Notes under the pieces: model-generated | What the model was told of the DNA's origin: nothing | Database searches by the model: none | What the model saw: the letters and a program-made list of their open reading frames with translations, nothing else | DNA from: Anaerolineae bacterium | Lineage (GTDB): Bacteria > Chloroflexota > Anaerolineae > Aggregatilineales > UBA3940 | Direction of reading: 5' to 3' | NCBI GenBank assembly: GCA_016926985.1 | Contig: JAFGNO010000225.1 | Coordinates: 1-21,712 of the forward strand | DNA: 21,712 nt | Program-made: the position numbers and the translations under genes | Shown: in pieces, positions 6,964 to 14,908 of the stretch | Layout: the number at the start of each line of letters is the position of its first letter | How positions within the stretch are numbered: position 1 is the stretch's first letter

Positions 6964-8145
6964 ATGCGAATTGGCGTCATAACCGGCGAGTATCCACCCA
7001 TGCCTGGCGGAATCGCAGACTACACTGCAAGGCTGTTCGCCTCAGTTGCCCGGCACGGGCATCAAATCAGCATATTCACCCGCAGGCTGGTGAACCCCGG
7101 TCAACAAGATGATATCCTTGTTCAAAACAAGGCAGGGAAAACCTGGGGTTGGTGCACCCTGCGCCAGGTGAACCGGTGGGTACAGGAAAACCAGTTTGAT
7201 GTGATCAGCATCCAGTTTCAAACGGCGGCGTATAATATGCACCCGGCAATTTTCTGGCAGGCCGCCAGGATTCAGCATGTCCCGGTTATAGTGACCTACC
7301 ATGACCTGCTCACGCCCTATTTATTCCCCAAAGCCCACTGGTTTGGCCTGAGGGAGCAGGCAGTCAGAAAACTCGCGGCGGACGCCGATGGGATCATTGT
7401 GACCAATCAGGAAGATTCACTTGCTGTAATAGGGAACTGGCAGCACCCTCATGTGGCTCGTATCCCGATCGGTATTAACCTCGACACAGCCCCCCCGCCA
7501 GGATACAGCCGAGTGTTACAGCGTGCGCGGTATCAACTCGATCCGGGCAGCATACTGGTCTCACATTTCGGCATACTGAACGAGAGCAAAGGGGTTCTTG
7601 ACCTGGTCGAAGCGGCTGCTATTCTGCGGGAAACCGGTTGCGATGTGCGGTTGTTGATGATCGGGGACCGAGCCGGCTCAAACGACCCTGCCAATATTGC
7701 TTACGGTCAGAAGGTTGACAGGCTGATCGCCGAGAGGTGCCTGACCCCTTTTGTGACATGGACCGGCCCGGTCAGTGATGAGGAGGCCAGCGCATGCCTG
7801 TATGCCAGCGACCTCTCTGTTTTGCCTTATATCGATGGCGCTTCACTGCGCCGTACAACCCTTCTTGCCACCCTGGCTCACGGTATCCCGGTGATCACCA
7901 CAACGCCCCGATTTGACAGGGATTTGCTGGAGACTGCGGCTGCGGTGATCCCGCCCCGGTCTGCTGAAGTGCTGGCATCTGCCATGGCGGCGTTGATTGA
8001 AAACCCCGAAAAGAGAGAGCAGCTCGCCAGAGCCGGGAAAGCACTGGCCACTCATTTCAACTGGGACCGTATTGCCCAGGACACAATTGCGTTTTACCAG
8101 TCTGTATGCCAAACATTCCAGCAAACCAGCAATCGACCGCACTAA
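6964..8145 (+). CDS. GT4-like (GT-B fold) glycosyltransferase
   Basis: This 393-residue protein has the two-domain layout of GT4 enzymes. The N-terminal domain starts with GEYPPMPGGIADY (residues 8-20), with the glycine-rich acceptor loop. The C-terminal donor domain opens at HFGILNESKG (201-210) and contains SDLSVLPYIDGASLRR (282-297) and HGIPVITT (306-313). The usual E-x7-E donor motif is not kept: the first position reads IDG and the second is Leu, so it belongs to an atypical subgroup. It probably adds a sugar to a lipid-linked oligosaccharide. GAGAGG at 6951-6956 overlaps the end of the preceding gene and serves the ATG. Its 3' end overlaps the next gene by 40 nt. Confidence 0.82.
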   Translation: MRIGVITGEYPPMPGGIADYTARLFASVARHGHQISIFTRRLVNPGQQDDILVQNKAGKTWGWCTLRQVNRWVQENQFDVISIQFQTAAYNMHPAIFWQAARIQHVPVIVTYHDLLTPYLFPKAHWFGLREQAVRKLAADADGIIVTNQEDSLAVIGNWQHPHVARIPIGINLDTAPPPGYSRVLQRARYQLDPGSILVSHFGILNESKGVLDLVEAAAILRETGCDVRLLMIGDRAGSNDPANIAYGQKVDRLIAERCLTPFVTWTGPVSDEEASACLYASDLSVLPYIDGASLRRTTLLATLAHGIPVITTTPRFDRDLLETAAAVIPPRSAEVLASAMAALIENPEKREQLARAGKALATHFNWDRIAQDTIAFYQSVCQTFQQTSNRPH

Positions 8146-9974
8146 CCCGTTTCCCTGCCCGGCAGGTCTGGCAAGCCTGGGGAAAACTGGCTCCACTGGC
8201 GTTTGCCGTGCTTGGCACGCTCTACAGTATCATCACACCAATATTAGAAGTGTCGGACGAATACCTTCATTACCCCGTGGTGCACCATATAGCCACCACA
8301 GGCAAACTGCCAGTCCAGCAGCCAGACATTATCACTGACTGGCAGCAGGAAGGAAGCCAGCCCCCACTTTATTACCTCCTGAGCGCTGCTGCGACATTCT
8401 GGGTTGACAGTACTGACTATTCAGCGGTATACCGGCTGAACCCTTTCAGGAAACTGGGGCTATCGCATGTTCCCGACAATAAGAATGTGTTGATCCACAC
8501 CGAAGCCGAACAATTCCCCTGGCAAAACACTGTCCTGGCAATCCATGTCAACCGACTGCTGAGCGTTGCGCTGGTCACAGCATCAATTGCGTTGGCCTAT
8601 CAAGCCGCCCAAATCATTGTGCCTGATAAACCCGCTGTTTCTGCCCTGTCTGCCTGGATGATGGCTACCAACCCGATGCTGATTTTTATTGGCAGCTCCG
8701 TGAATAACGATAATCTCATGATCCTGCTGGGAACATGGACCCTACTCCTGATCATCAGGATTGTTGGGGAGGGGCTCACAACCAGACGGTCTCTCACCCT
8801 TGCCTTAGTGCTTGCCAGCGCCTCACTCACCAAACTCAGCGGGCTGACCCTTGTCCCACTTGCAGCCCTGGCTCTGGCATATGATCTCATCAGGCGGTGC
8901 GAACACAAACAAAGCTTGTATGCAGCAGTTTTTATCATAGCAACCGGGCTTGGTATAGCTGGATGGTGGTACGCCCGTAACATAATGCTCTACGGTGAAG
9001 TCTCCGGCCTATCGACCATGCTGGATATTGCGGGAAGACGTGAACCTGGGTTTTACTGGCTCATGGCAGTGGGTGAGTGGCGTGGATTCTGGATGTCATA
9101 CTGGGCATGGTTCGGAACCCTCAATATCACAGTTGACAGGCCAATCTATCTTTTCTATGCCGGGATCTCATTGATATCCCTGGCTGGTGTAATCGTTATG
9201 ATCGCCCGTTATGCGCGCACCCGTGAAATGAATCGCCTGGTGCTGTACAGCTTTGCGCTGTTGCAGGTTCTCATTACATTTGCTGGAGTCTTCCGATGGA
9301 CACTGCAAACACATGGGTCACAGGGACGGCTGTTGTTTCCGGCAGCAGCAGCCGTGAGCCTCCTCATGGCGGGCGGAATTGTGGAACTGATACCAGACAC
9401 TCTAAGGGCAGCCGTCTTATCGCTGTTAACCGCAATCAACTTGGTTCTGGCTGCCAGCATCCCATTCGCCTATATTCAGCCTGCGTATGCTTTACCCCAT
9501 ACCGTCAACCAGGTGCCCCCAGAGGCCATATCAATCCAGTCTGCATTCAATGGGCTGGAGATCGTAGCTGTTACGTGGGATAATAACCCGCCAGTTGAAG
9601 GCGGGTATGCGCCAGTTACGTTATACTTACGGGCCAGCGATACCGGCAGCCAGCAAGATAATATGCACCTGTCGCTATCACTTATGGGGGAATCGATGGA
9701 ATATCTCGGCGGCCTGTATACTTACCCAGGTGGAGGGGCTTACCCGGTAGACCTGATGCCTACCAATGTGATTGTTGAGGACTATTATCGCATCTATTTT
9801 GCGTCTCACCCTGCGCCTGACAACGAGATAGGCTTACTGATAAGCGTCCAGGAATGGGATCCCCCGGTTATGACACCAGTCCAGGGTATTTTTGACAACG
9901 CGGTCCTCACATCCGGATTATTAATTTCTGATGATGGGACAGTTACACCGGTAAGCGTAGACTACGTGCCTTGA
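8106..9974 (+). CDS. Polytopic membrane protein, DUF2142/GT-C glycosyltransferase-like
   Basis: This 622-residue protein has a first membrane helix at about 28-47, then a loop with SDEYLH (50-55), the acidic pair expected of GT-C enzymes that use polyprenyl-phosphate sugars. Many more hydrophobic segments run to about residue 470. Motifs such as ASLTKLSGLTLVPL, WYARNIMLYGE and GSQGRLLFPAAAA resemble DUF2142 and PMT-like proteins. The last 150 or so residues are polar and beta-rich, probably an extracytoplasmic domain. The ATG at 8106 lies inside the preceding gene and has no clear ribosome-binding site; the next in-frame start candidate falls inside the first helix, so coupled translation is likely. 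It may add sugars to a glycan or protein outside the membrane. The substrate is unknown. Confidence 0.74.
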   Translation: MPNIPANQQSTALTRFPARQVWQAWGKLAPLAFAVLGTLYSIITPILEVSDEYLHYPVVHHIATTGKLPVQQPDIITDWQQEGSQPPLYYLLSAAATFWVDSTDYSAVYRLNPFRKLGLSHVPDNKNVLIHTEAEQFPWQNTVLAIHVNRLLSVALVTASIALAYQAAQIIVPDKPAVSALSAWMMATNPMLIFIGSSVNNDNLMILLGTWTLLLIIRIVGEGLTTRRSLTLALVLASASLTKLSGLTLVPLAALALAYDLIRRCEHKQSLYAAVFIIATGLGIAGWWYARNIMLYGEVSGLSTMLDIAGRREPGFYWLMAVGEWRGFWMSYWAWFGTLNITVDRPIYLFYAGISLISLAGVIVMIARYARTREMNRLVLYSFALLQVLITFAGVFRWTLQTHGSQGRLLFPAAAAVSLLMAGGIVELIPDTLRAAVLSLLTAINLVLAASIPFAYIQPAYALPHTVNQVPPEAISIQSAFNGLEIVAVTWDNNPPVEGGYAPVTLYLRASDTGSQQDNMHLSLSLMGESMEYLGGLYTYPGGGAYPVDLMPTNVIVEDYYRIYFASHPAPDNEIGLLISVQEWDPPVMTPVQGIFDNAVLTSGLLISDDGTVTPVSVDYVP

Positions 9975-9994
9975 GTAACGCACGGGCAGACAAC

Positions 9995-12232
9995 ATGCAA
10001 TTTGCACAAAGAACAGCAACCTGGTTAAAAGCCGGGCGAATCCGGCTCGATCTTTTCTCAATCCTTGTTTTGACGCTGCTATGGGCATTCTATTTCTGGC
10101 GCGTCATTACCCCCAACCCGGTTAACCAGGTCAGCTATCCAACCGGGGATTTCTCCGGCCAGTTTGTCGCTTTTGGCGCTTACCAGGCTCGCCGACTTTT
10201 ATCCGGCGAAATCCCCCTCTGGAATCCCTATAACTATGCCGGACATCCATTCCTGGCAGACACACAGGCCGCCGTATTTTACCCCCCACGCCTGATAACC
10301 ATCTTCATCAGCCAGCTCTTTGGCGGATGGAGTTACGGAGCGCTGCAGATCGAAGCGATTGGCCATGTCTGGTTGGGTTCAATTGGGATGTACCTGTACG
10401 TCAGAAGGTTGACCGATTCCTCGCTGGCCGGGTTGGTCAGCGCCATCACCCTGTCCTTTGGTGGATACCAGACCGGTTATCCACCACTACAGCTTGCAGT
10501 CCTTGAAGCCGGAATCTGGCTGCCTTTCAGCCTGCTGGGAATATATAACGCCTCGCAGCATTCCCGGTGGCAGTTTGGCTGGCTGGCGCTCAGCAGCCTC
10601 TCACTCGGCCTCAGCCTTTTGGCCGGACACCCACAAACCACCCTGTTTCTGTCTTATTTGATGCTGGCATATATCATCTATCGCGCCTATAGCCAAAAGC
10701 TGCGGCTATGGCAGACGGTACTGGCGCTACTGGCTGTGTTTGGGCTGGGTTATGGGCTGGCTGCCGTGCAGATCATACCTGGACTTGAGTTTATGCGGTT
10801 GACCATCCGCGCCGAATACGGATATGATGCGCTTTCCGGGGGCTTCCCGTTTGTTGACCTTATCAACCTGATCATCCCTAATATTGTCACCGAATACTCT
10901 CCTTTGTACAGCGGAATTGCCGGGCTTGTGCTGTCCGTCACAGCCGTCTGTAGAAGGAAGAAATCGGCGTGGTTCTGGGGTGGGATTGGTCTGCTCGCGC
11001 TGGGAATCTCGTTCGGAAGCCGTACCATCCTGCACTCTGGCGCATTTCTGTTTGCGCCCGGTTTTTCCTGGTTCAGGGGGCAGGAGCGCCTGGCTTATGT
11101 CATCGCCTACTCAGTTGCCATCCTGACCGGGTTAGGGACTTCATCACTCCTGGAGCGGCCCCCTTCCTTACCGCAACGGAAGACACTGGGAACCCTGACC
11201 GGAATCGCCTGGTTCCTGGCCTTCCAGATGTTTATCATCAGCAAGTTCATCGGCACTGATGACGCACAAACCCTCACGAACGGGATTGTGCTGATGGCAT
11301 TTCTCATGACCCTTACATGGCTGGCGATCGCAGCCCTGCTCCCGGGGCGATACAACGCATGGTGGCCAGCAGCGATTACGACCCTGATCGTATTTGACCT
11401 GTTCAGCTTGACATGGAAAACAAACTGGGAGCCGATCCCTGCTTCTGAGCGGCATCTGTACAGCACACTATTGGTGGATAGACTCCAACAGGACACAGAC
11501 CTTTACAGAGTGGAAGGTAAGCTGGGCCTGCGAGACAACCATGGTACCCTGCTAGGCATCCAGGATATTTACGGGATCAGCCCACTACGTTTAAGCGCAC
11601 TTGACGCTTACTGGAACCATTTGCCCAACTATCGTCTGTATCAGCTTCTGGCAGTCAAGTATGTACTTACCGATTGGATGGAACTGGAGAAACCCAGCAC
11701 TATCCTGGTATCAGATGACTTTGGCTACTATACAAATGTCAATCTCCACGAACTCACCGATCCCTATCCACGAGCATGGATGGTCCATAATTTCCTGGTT
11801 GCAGAGGACGATGACCAGGCACTTGCCTGGCTGGCCGATCCAAACTTCGATCCACGCTCGACCGTTATTCTCGACGAGCAACCGCCAGAATTCCACCTGC
11901 CCACCGAGACTTCAACAGCCAACATAGACGTTCTTGAGTACAAACCAGAATCAATTGTGCTGAGCGTTAATACAGATGGAAATGGCTATCTGGTTGTCAG
12001 CGAATGGTATTATCCCGGCTGGCGGACGACTATTGATGGCATAAATACACAGACACTGCGCGCCAACGCCGGGTTACGGGCAATACCGGTTCCAGCCGGG
12101 GGCCACACCATCAAGATGACCTACCAGCCGCTTTCGTACTGGCTCGGAGCAGGAACCAGCCTGTTATCCCTGGTATTGTGTACCGGCATTGTCCTTCAGG
12201 AACAAGTAGGCCATGTCAGACGACAGAACTAG
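9995..12232 (+). CDS. YfhO family membrane protein
   Basis: A large polytopic protein (745 residues from this start) with the YfhO/PF09586 hallmarks: after the first helix comes YPTGDFSGQF, then the LWNPYNYAGHPFLADTQ block followed by FYPP, with a likely catalytic Asp in the GDF motif. About a dozen hydrophobic stretches follow. A soluble extracytoplasmic part covers roughly the last third, with GYLVVSEWYYPGW near the end and one final helix. Studied YfhO relatives act in glycosylating lipid carriers or cell-wall polymers; the substrate here is unknown. Two starts are possible: a TTG at 9971 that overlaps the previous stop codon, and the ATG at 9995. Neither has a good ribosome-binding site, so I took the ATG. 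Its end overlaps the next gene by 20 nt. Confidence 0.82.
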   Translation: MQFAQRTATWLKAGRIRLDLFSILVLTLLWAFYFWRVITPNPVNQVSYPTGDFSGQFVAFGAYQARRLLSGEIPLWNPYNYAGHPFLADTQAAVFYPPRLITIFISQLFGGWSYGALQIEAIGHVWLGSIGMYLYVRRLTDSSLAGLVSAITLSFGGYQTGYPPLQLAVLEAGIWLPFSLLGIYNASQHSRWQFGWLALSSLSLGLSLLAGHPQTTLFLSYLMLAYIIYRAYSQKLRLWQTVLALLAVFGLGYGLAAVQIIPGLEFMRLTIRAEYGYDALSGGFPFVDLINLIIPNIVTEYSPLYSGIAGLVLSVTAVCRRKKSAWFWGGIGLLALGISFGSRTILHSGAFLFAPGFSWFRGQERLAYVIAYSVAILTGLGTSSLLERPPSLPQRKTLGTLTGIAWFLAFQMFIISKFIGTDDAQTLTNGIVLMAFLMTLTWLAIAALLPGRYNAWWPAAITTLIVFDLFSLTWKTNWEPIPASERHLYSTLLVDRLQQDTDLYRVEGKLGLRDNHGTLLGIQDIYGISPLRLSALDAYWNHLPNYRLYQLLAVKYVLTDWMELEKPSTILVSDDFGYYTNVNLHELTDPYPRAWMVHNFLVAEDDDQALAWLADPNFDPRSTVILDEQPPEFHLPTETSTANIDVLEYKPESIVLSVNTDGNGYLVVSEWYYPGWRTTIDGINTQTLRANAGLRAIPVPAGGHTIKMTYQPLSYWLGAGTSLLSLVLCTGIVLQEQVGHVRRQN

Positions 12233-13682
12233 AGACCTGCTTGTGCACAACACCCCCCGTAAGCAGGCCCTCATTATCGGCGCCCTGCTAGGCATTGTGG
12301 GCGGCGTAATAGGCGGAGCGCTGTCCCTGGTTGGCCCAATCTATACCGGTGTGATGCTGGTGGCACTCGCCGGGGCAGTCGTTATCCTTTCGCGACTGGA
12401 TTATGCCCTCTGGGCTGTGGTAGCCATCATTGCCCTGCTCCCATACGGGGCACTTCCTGTCAAAATTGTTATCACACCAACATTTCTGGACCTTGCGCTG
12501 GCTGCTGTATTTCTGCTTTATATGGGTGATTGGATGACCGGCAAGAGACGGCGCCTTTCTACCACGCCTGTTCACCCATTCATTATCCTGTTTATGCTGC
12601 TCAGCATTTTCAGCTTTGTTGCCGGGCTTCGGTATGCCGGCCTGACATCAACCGTCATCAGGCGATTCGCGGAGCTACTGCTCAGCATCTCGTTCACATT
12701 ACTGCTGGTTGACATCCTCAAAACCCCCAGAGACCTTCGCCAGTTTTCTATGGTCATCCTCATTGCCGGTTTGCTGGTGGCGCTGCTCGCCATTGGATTG
12801 TGGATACTCCCGGATGACCTGGCTGCTTCGCTGCTGCAACGGTTGAGCATCATCGGATACCCTGACAGCGGGGTCATCCGGTATATTGAGGAGAATCCGG
12901 AACTGCCCGAAAGGGCAATTGCCACAACTGCCGATCCAAACTCGCTGGGCGGGCTCCTCGTCATGCTCAGCGCCATGGCTCTGCCGCAGGCAATTTCCGA
13001 ACACCCTATCACCAGAAAGCGCTGGCATGGGCTGATCACTGTCGGGCTGCTGGTTATTGCCCTGATCCTGACCTTTTCCAGGGGATCGCTTCTGGCGTTT
13101 GCCTGTGTGCTTCTTTTTGTGGCAGCTCTCAAATACCGGAAGCTTCTCGCTGCGCTGGCTGTGGGGGGAGGATTGTTCCTGGTGCTACCCTGGACACAGT
13201 ATTACGTGACGCGCCTGATAGAGGGCTTTCAACTGGGCGACCTGGCCACACAAATGCGCCTGGGCGAATATGCTGACGCCCTCAGGCTGATCTCCCGCTA
13301 CCCGCTGCTGGGGGTGGGGTTTTCCGGCACACCGGATGTCGACCTCTACCTGGGCGTATCTAACGTCTACCTGTTAATTGCCTCCAATATGGGGCTTATG
13401 GGGCTTGCTGCCTTTATGGCCCTGATGGCAGTCATCTTCCTGTATGCTTTACGCGCCTTCCGCCAAACAGCCAATCAACCAGCACTGCACCCGCTTCTGC
13501 TGGGGTACCTTGCCGGACTGGTAGGCGCACTGGCCAACGGCATTTTTGACCACTATTTTTTCAATCTATCCTTTCACCCTGCCGTCACGATTCTCTGGAT
13601 ATTTGTTGGCCTTACGCTTGCATCCGCCCGGTTAATCATTGGCGACCCAAAGGACAGCCGATTGAATACAGAATCAGGTTGA
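12213..13682 (+). CDS. O-antigen ligase/polymerase family membrane protein
   Basis: The 489-residue protein has about 11-12 hydrophobic segments and the Wzy_C/O-antigen ligase signatures: DPNSLGG (241-247), TFSRGSLLAF (287-296, with the conserved Arg290), and RYPLLGVGFSG (362-372) in the large extracytoplasmic loop before the last helices. Such proteins either join finished glycans from undecaprenyl pyrophosphate to an acceptor or polymerise repeat units; the two are hard to tell apart from sequence. AGGAA at 12198-12202 lies 10 nt before the ATG, and the gene overlaps the YfhO gene by 20 nt. It is the last gene of the run. A tRNA promoter follows with no terminator between. Confidence 0.85.
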   Translation: MSDDRTRDLLVHNTPRKQALIIGALLGIVGGVIGGALSLVGPIYTGVMLVALAGAVVILSRLDYALWAVVAIIALLPYGALPVKIVITPTFLDLALAAVFLLYMGDWMTGKRRRLSTTPVHPFIILFMLLSIFSFVAGLRYAGLTSTVIRRFAELLLSISFTLLLVDILKTPRDLRQFSMVILIAGLLVALLAIGLWILPDDLAASLLQRLSIIGYPDSGVIRYIEENPELPERAIATTADPNSLGGLLVMLSAMALPQAISEHPITRKRWHGLITVGLLVIALILTFSRGSLLAFACVLLFVAALKYRKLLAALAVGGGLFLVLPWTQYYVTRLIEGFQLGDLATQMRLGEYADALRLISRYPLLGVGFSGTPDVDLYLGVSNVYLLIASNMGLMGLAAFMALMAVIFLYALRAFRQTANQPALHPLLLGYLAGLVGALANGIFDHYFFNLSFHPAVTILWIFVGLTLASARLIIGDPKDSRLNTESG

Positions 13683-13698
13683 AAACAGGGGATGATTT

Positions 13699-13727
13699 TT
13701 GCAGTACCAGGCATGATATGGTACACT
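13699..13727 (+). promoter_or_regulatory. Predicted promoter of tRNA-Pro
   Basis: TTGCAG (13699-13704) and TACACT (13722-13727) are 17 bp apart, placing the transcription start near 13734, about 5 nt before the mature tRNA. An imperfect inverted repeat, CAGTACC (13702-13708) and GGTACACTG (13720-13728), spans both boxes. Confidence 0.45.
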
Positions 13728-13738
13728 GACGTATCAAT

Positions 13739-13813
13739 CGGGGCGTGGCGCAGCTTGGCTAGCGTGCTACAATGGGGTTGTAGAGGTCGACGGTTCAAAT
13801 CCGTCCGCCCCGA
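13739..13813 (+). tRNA. tRNA-Pro (anticodon GGG)
   Basis: The 75-nt sequence folds into a full cloverleaf. The acceptor stem CGGGGCG pairs perfectly with CGCCCCG (13806-13812) and carries the C1-G72 pair and A73 discriminator typical of bacterial tRNA-Pro. The D stem is GCGC/GCGT, the anticodon stem CTACA/TGTAG, and the T stem GACGG/CCGTC with loop TTCAAAT. The anticodon loop ATGGGGT gives GGG, reading CCC and CCT. The 3' CCA is not encoded (CAC follows), so it must be added by the CCA enzyme. Confidence 0.97.
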
Positions 13814-13814
13814 C

Positions 13815-13846
13815 ACAAAGGCCCACCATTACTGGTGGGCCTTTGT
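13815..13846 (+). terminator. 14-bp hairpin after tRNA-Pro, likely two-way terminator
   Basis: A perfect 14-bp stem (ACAAAGGCCCACCA at 13815-13828 with 13833-13846) has a 4-nt loop. The A-rich and T-rich stem feet give a TTTGT run at the 3' foot on either strand. It starts 2 nt after the tRNA and lies 20 nt from the end of the convergent SCP2 gene, so it could end both transcripts. Confidence 0.8.
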
Positions 13847-13865
13847 ATTCCTGGGCCAGTGTGAG

Positions 13866-14189
13866 CTATGCCCCAAGCAGAGATTGGAGTTTCATCGCCA
13901 GGGACATGTTCCCATCAATTTTCAGCTTGCCCTGCATGAACGCACTCACGGCATTCAACTCACCATTGACCATGGCCAGAAGATCCTCGTCTGAACAGGA
14001 CATTGTCATGTCAACATCATCAGCCGTACCTTCCACAATATTAAGCTCTTCACCAGCGATGCGGGCGACCCATTGACCGCCTTGATCTCCACTGATATTG
14101 AAGGCGAGGACCGCGTCCCCCCCACCCCAGGCACTGGCATCAAATTGCTCTGGCAGTTCGGCAAATAATTCTTTCACAGTTGCAGGCAT
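13866..14189 (-). CDS. SCP2 sterol-binding domain protein
   Basis: This 107-residue protein is a stand-alone SCP2-like lipid-binding domain. Supporting features are the beta-rich middle (AVLAFNISGDQGGQW, then ARIAGEELNIVEGTADDVDMTMSCSDEDLL) and the C-terminal helix region with AFMQGKLKIDGNMSLAMKLQSLL, whose GKLKIDGNM pattern is typical of the family. Such proteins bind hydrophobic ligands in a pocket, but the ligand and pathway are unknown. The ATG has an AAGGAG site at 14199-14204 with 9 nt spacing. It is a single gene on the minus strand, converging on the tRNA and divergent from the Nudix gene. Confidence 0.82.
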   Translation of the reverse strand: MPATVKELFAELPEQFDASAWGGGDAVLAFNISGDQGGQWVARIAGEELNIVEGTADDVDMTMSCSDEDLLAMVNGELNAVSAFMQGKLKIDGNMSLAMKLQSLLGA

Positions 14190-14241
14190 ACTGAGTTTCT
14201 CCTTGCTTGATCTGTTTGGTTAATGAATCGGTATTGGGTCA

Positions 14242-14269
14242 AGTATACAGTGGAAACGCGGTTTGCGAA
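14242..14269 (-). promoter_or_regulatory. Predicted promoter of the SCP2 gene
   Basis: On the minus strand TTCGCA (14264-14269) and TATACT (14242-14247) are 16 bp apart. The -35 box lies within a small inverted repeat, GTTTGC (14261-14266) and GCAAAC (14272-14277), which could be an operator. Confidence 0.4.
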
Positions 14270-14352
14270 AAGCAAACGACATCTGCAAGTCAACAGCATT
14301 ATCATCCGCCCGGACTGGCTTTTATCCATCGCTTTGTTTCACATCCGCAGTA

Positions 14353-14382
14353 TTGGCAACCGCATAGGCGGCCTGTTATAGT
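14353..14382 (+). promoter_or_regulatory. Predicted promoter of the Nudix-hydrolase pair
   Basis: TTGGCA (14353-14358) and TATAGT (14377-14382) are 18 bp apart. The expected start near 14389 comes after the ATG at 14384 and so supports the ATG at 14408 as the true Nudix start. Confidence 0.5.
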
Positions 14383-14407
14383 CATGCAGCAGTACGGACG
14401 AAATAAC

Positions 14408-14908
14408 ATGGATGGTATGAAGCATATCTCTAAACATCATATCGCTGCCTGGGTCCAGAGACTCCCCCAACTGGCCTTTCTTGCTACGCGCGTTTATCGC
14501 CTCACTCAACCACGATTTACTGCAGGCGTTTCGGGAGTGATAGTCAACGACCAGGACGAGGTTTTACTTGTCGAGCATATCTTTCATGCCCGGACTCCCT
14601 GGGGGCTGCCAGGCGGCTGGATTGGAAACCAGGAGGCACCCGATCTTGCACTGATGCGTGAGTTGAGAGAAGAACTGGAACTGGAAGCAGATGTTATCCG
14701 TCCTTTGTTACTTCGTCCCGGAATATACGGGCACCACCTGGACATCGCCTATCTCTGCCGACCACTTAACCAGATAGGAGAACTCTGCTCCGAAATCGCA
14801 AGCTACAGTTGGATTCGGCTCCCTACCCAATTTGCACTGGGCGATTTTGACCAGGACGCTATCAACGCCGCCTTTATGGCGATTTCTACCGAGGGATCGC
14901 AGATATGA
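14408..14908 (+). CDS. Nudix hydrolase
   Basis: The 166-residue protein has a Nudix box from Gly70 to about residue 92: G-x5-E (Gly70 to Glu76), then seven residues and RELREEL (84-90). The usual Gly near the box end is Glu here, a tolerated variation. Nudix enzymes cleave nucleoside diphosphates linked to another group; the substrate is not readable. The reading frame is open back to 14207, but the upstream part has no recognisable domain and the predicted promoter lies inside it, so I start at 14408; 14417 is a close alternative. No strong ribosome-binding site is visible. The stop overlaps the next ATG by 4 nt (ATGA), so the two proteins are probably made together. Confidence 0.84.
   Translation: MDGMKHISKHHIAAWVQRLPQLAFLATRVYRLTQPRFTAGVSGVIVNDQDEVLLVEHIFHARTPWGLPGGWIGNQEAPDLALMRELREELELEADVIRPLLLRPGIYGHHLDIAYLCRPLNQIGELCSEIASYSWIRLPTQFALGDFDQDAINAAFMAISTEGSQI

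Noticed and set aside
12572..13132. 186-codon open frame antisense to the O-antigen ligase gene
   Set aside because: Ser- and Met-rich shadow opposite a membrane protein with clear family motifs.
14207..14407. 67-residue N-terminal extension of the Nudix protein
   Set aside because: It would begin upstream of the predicted promoter (14353-14382), overlaps the SCP2 promoter, and has no domain-like sequence.
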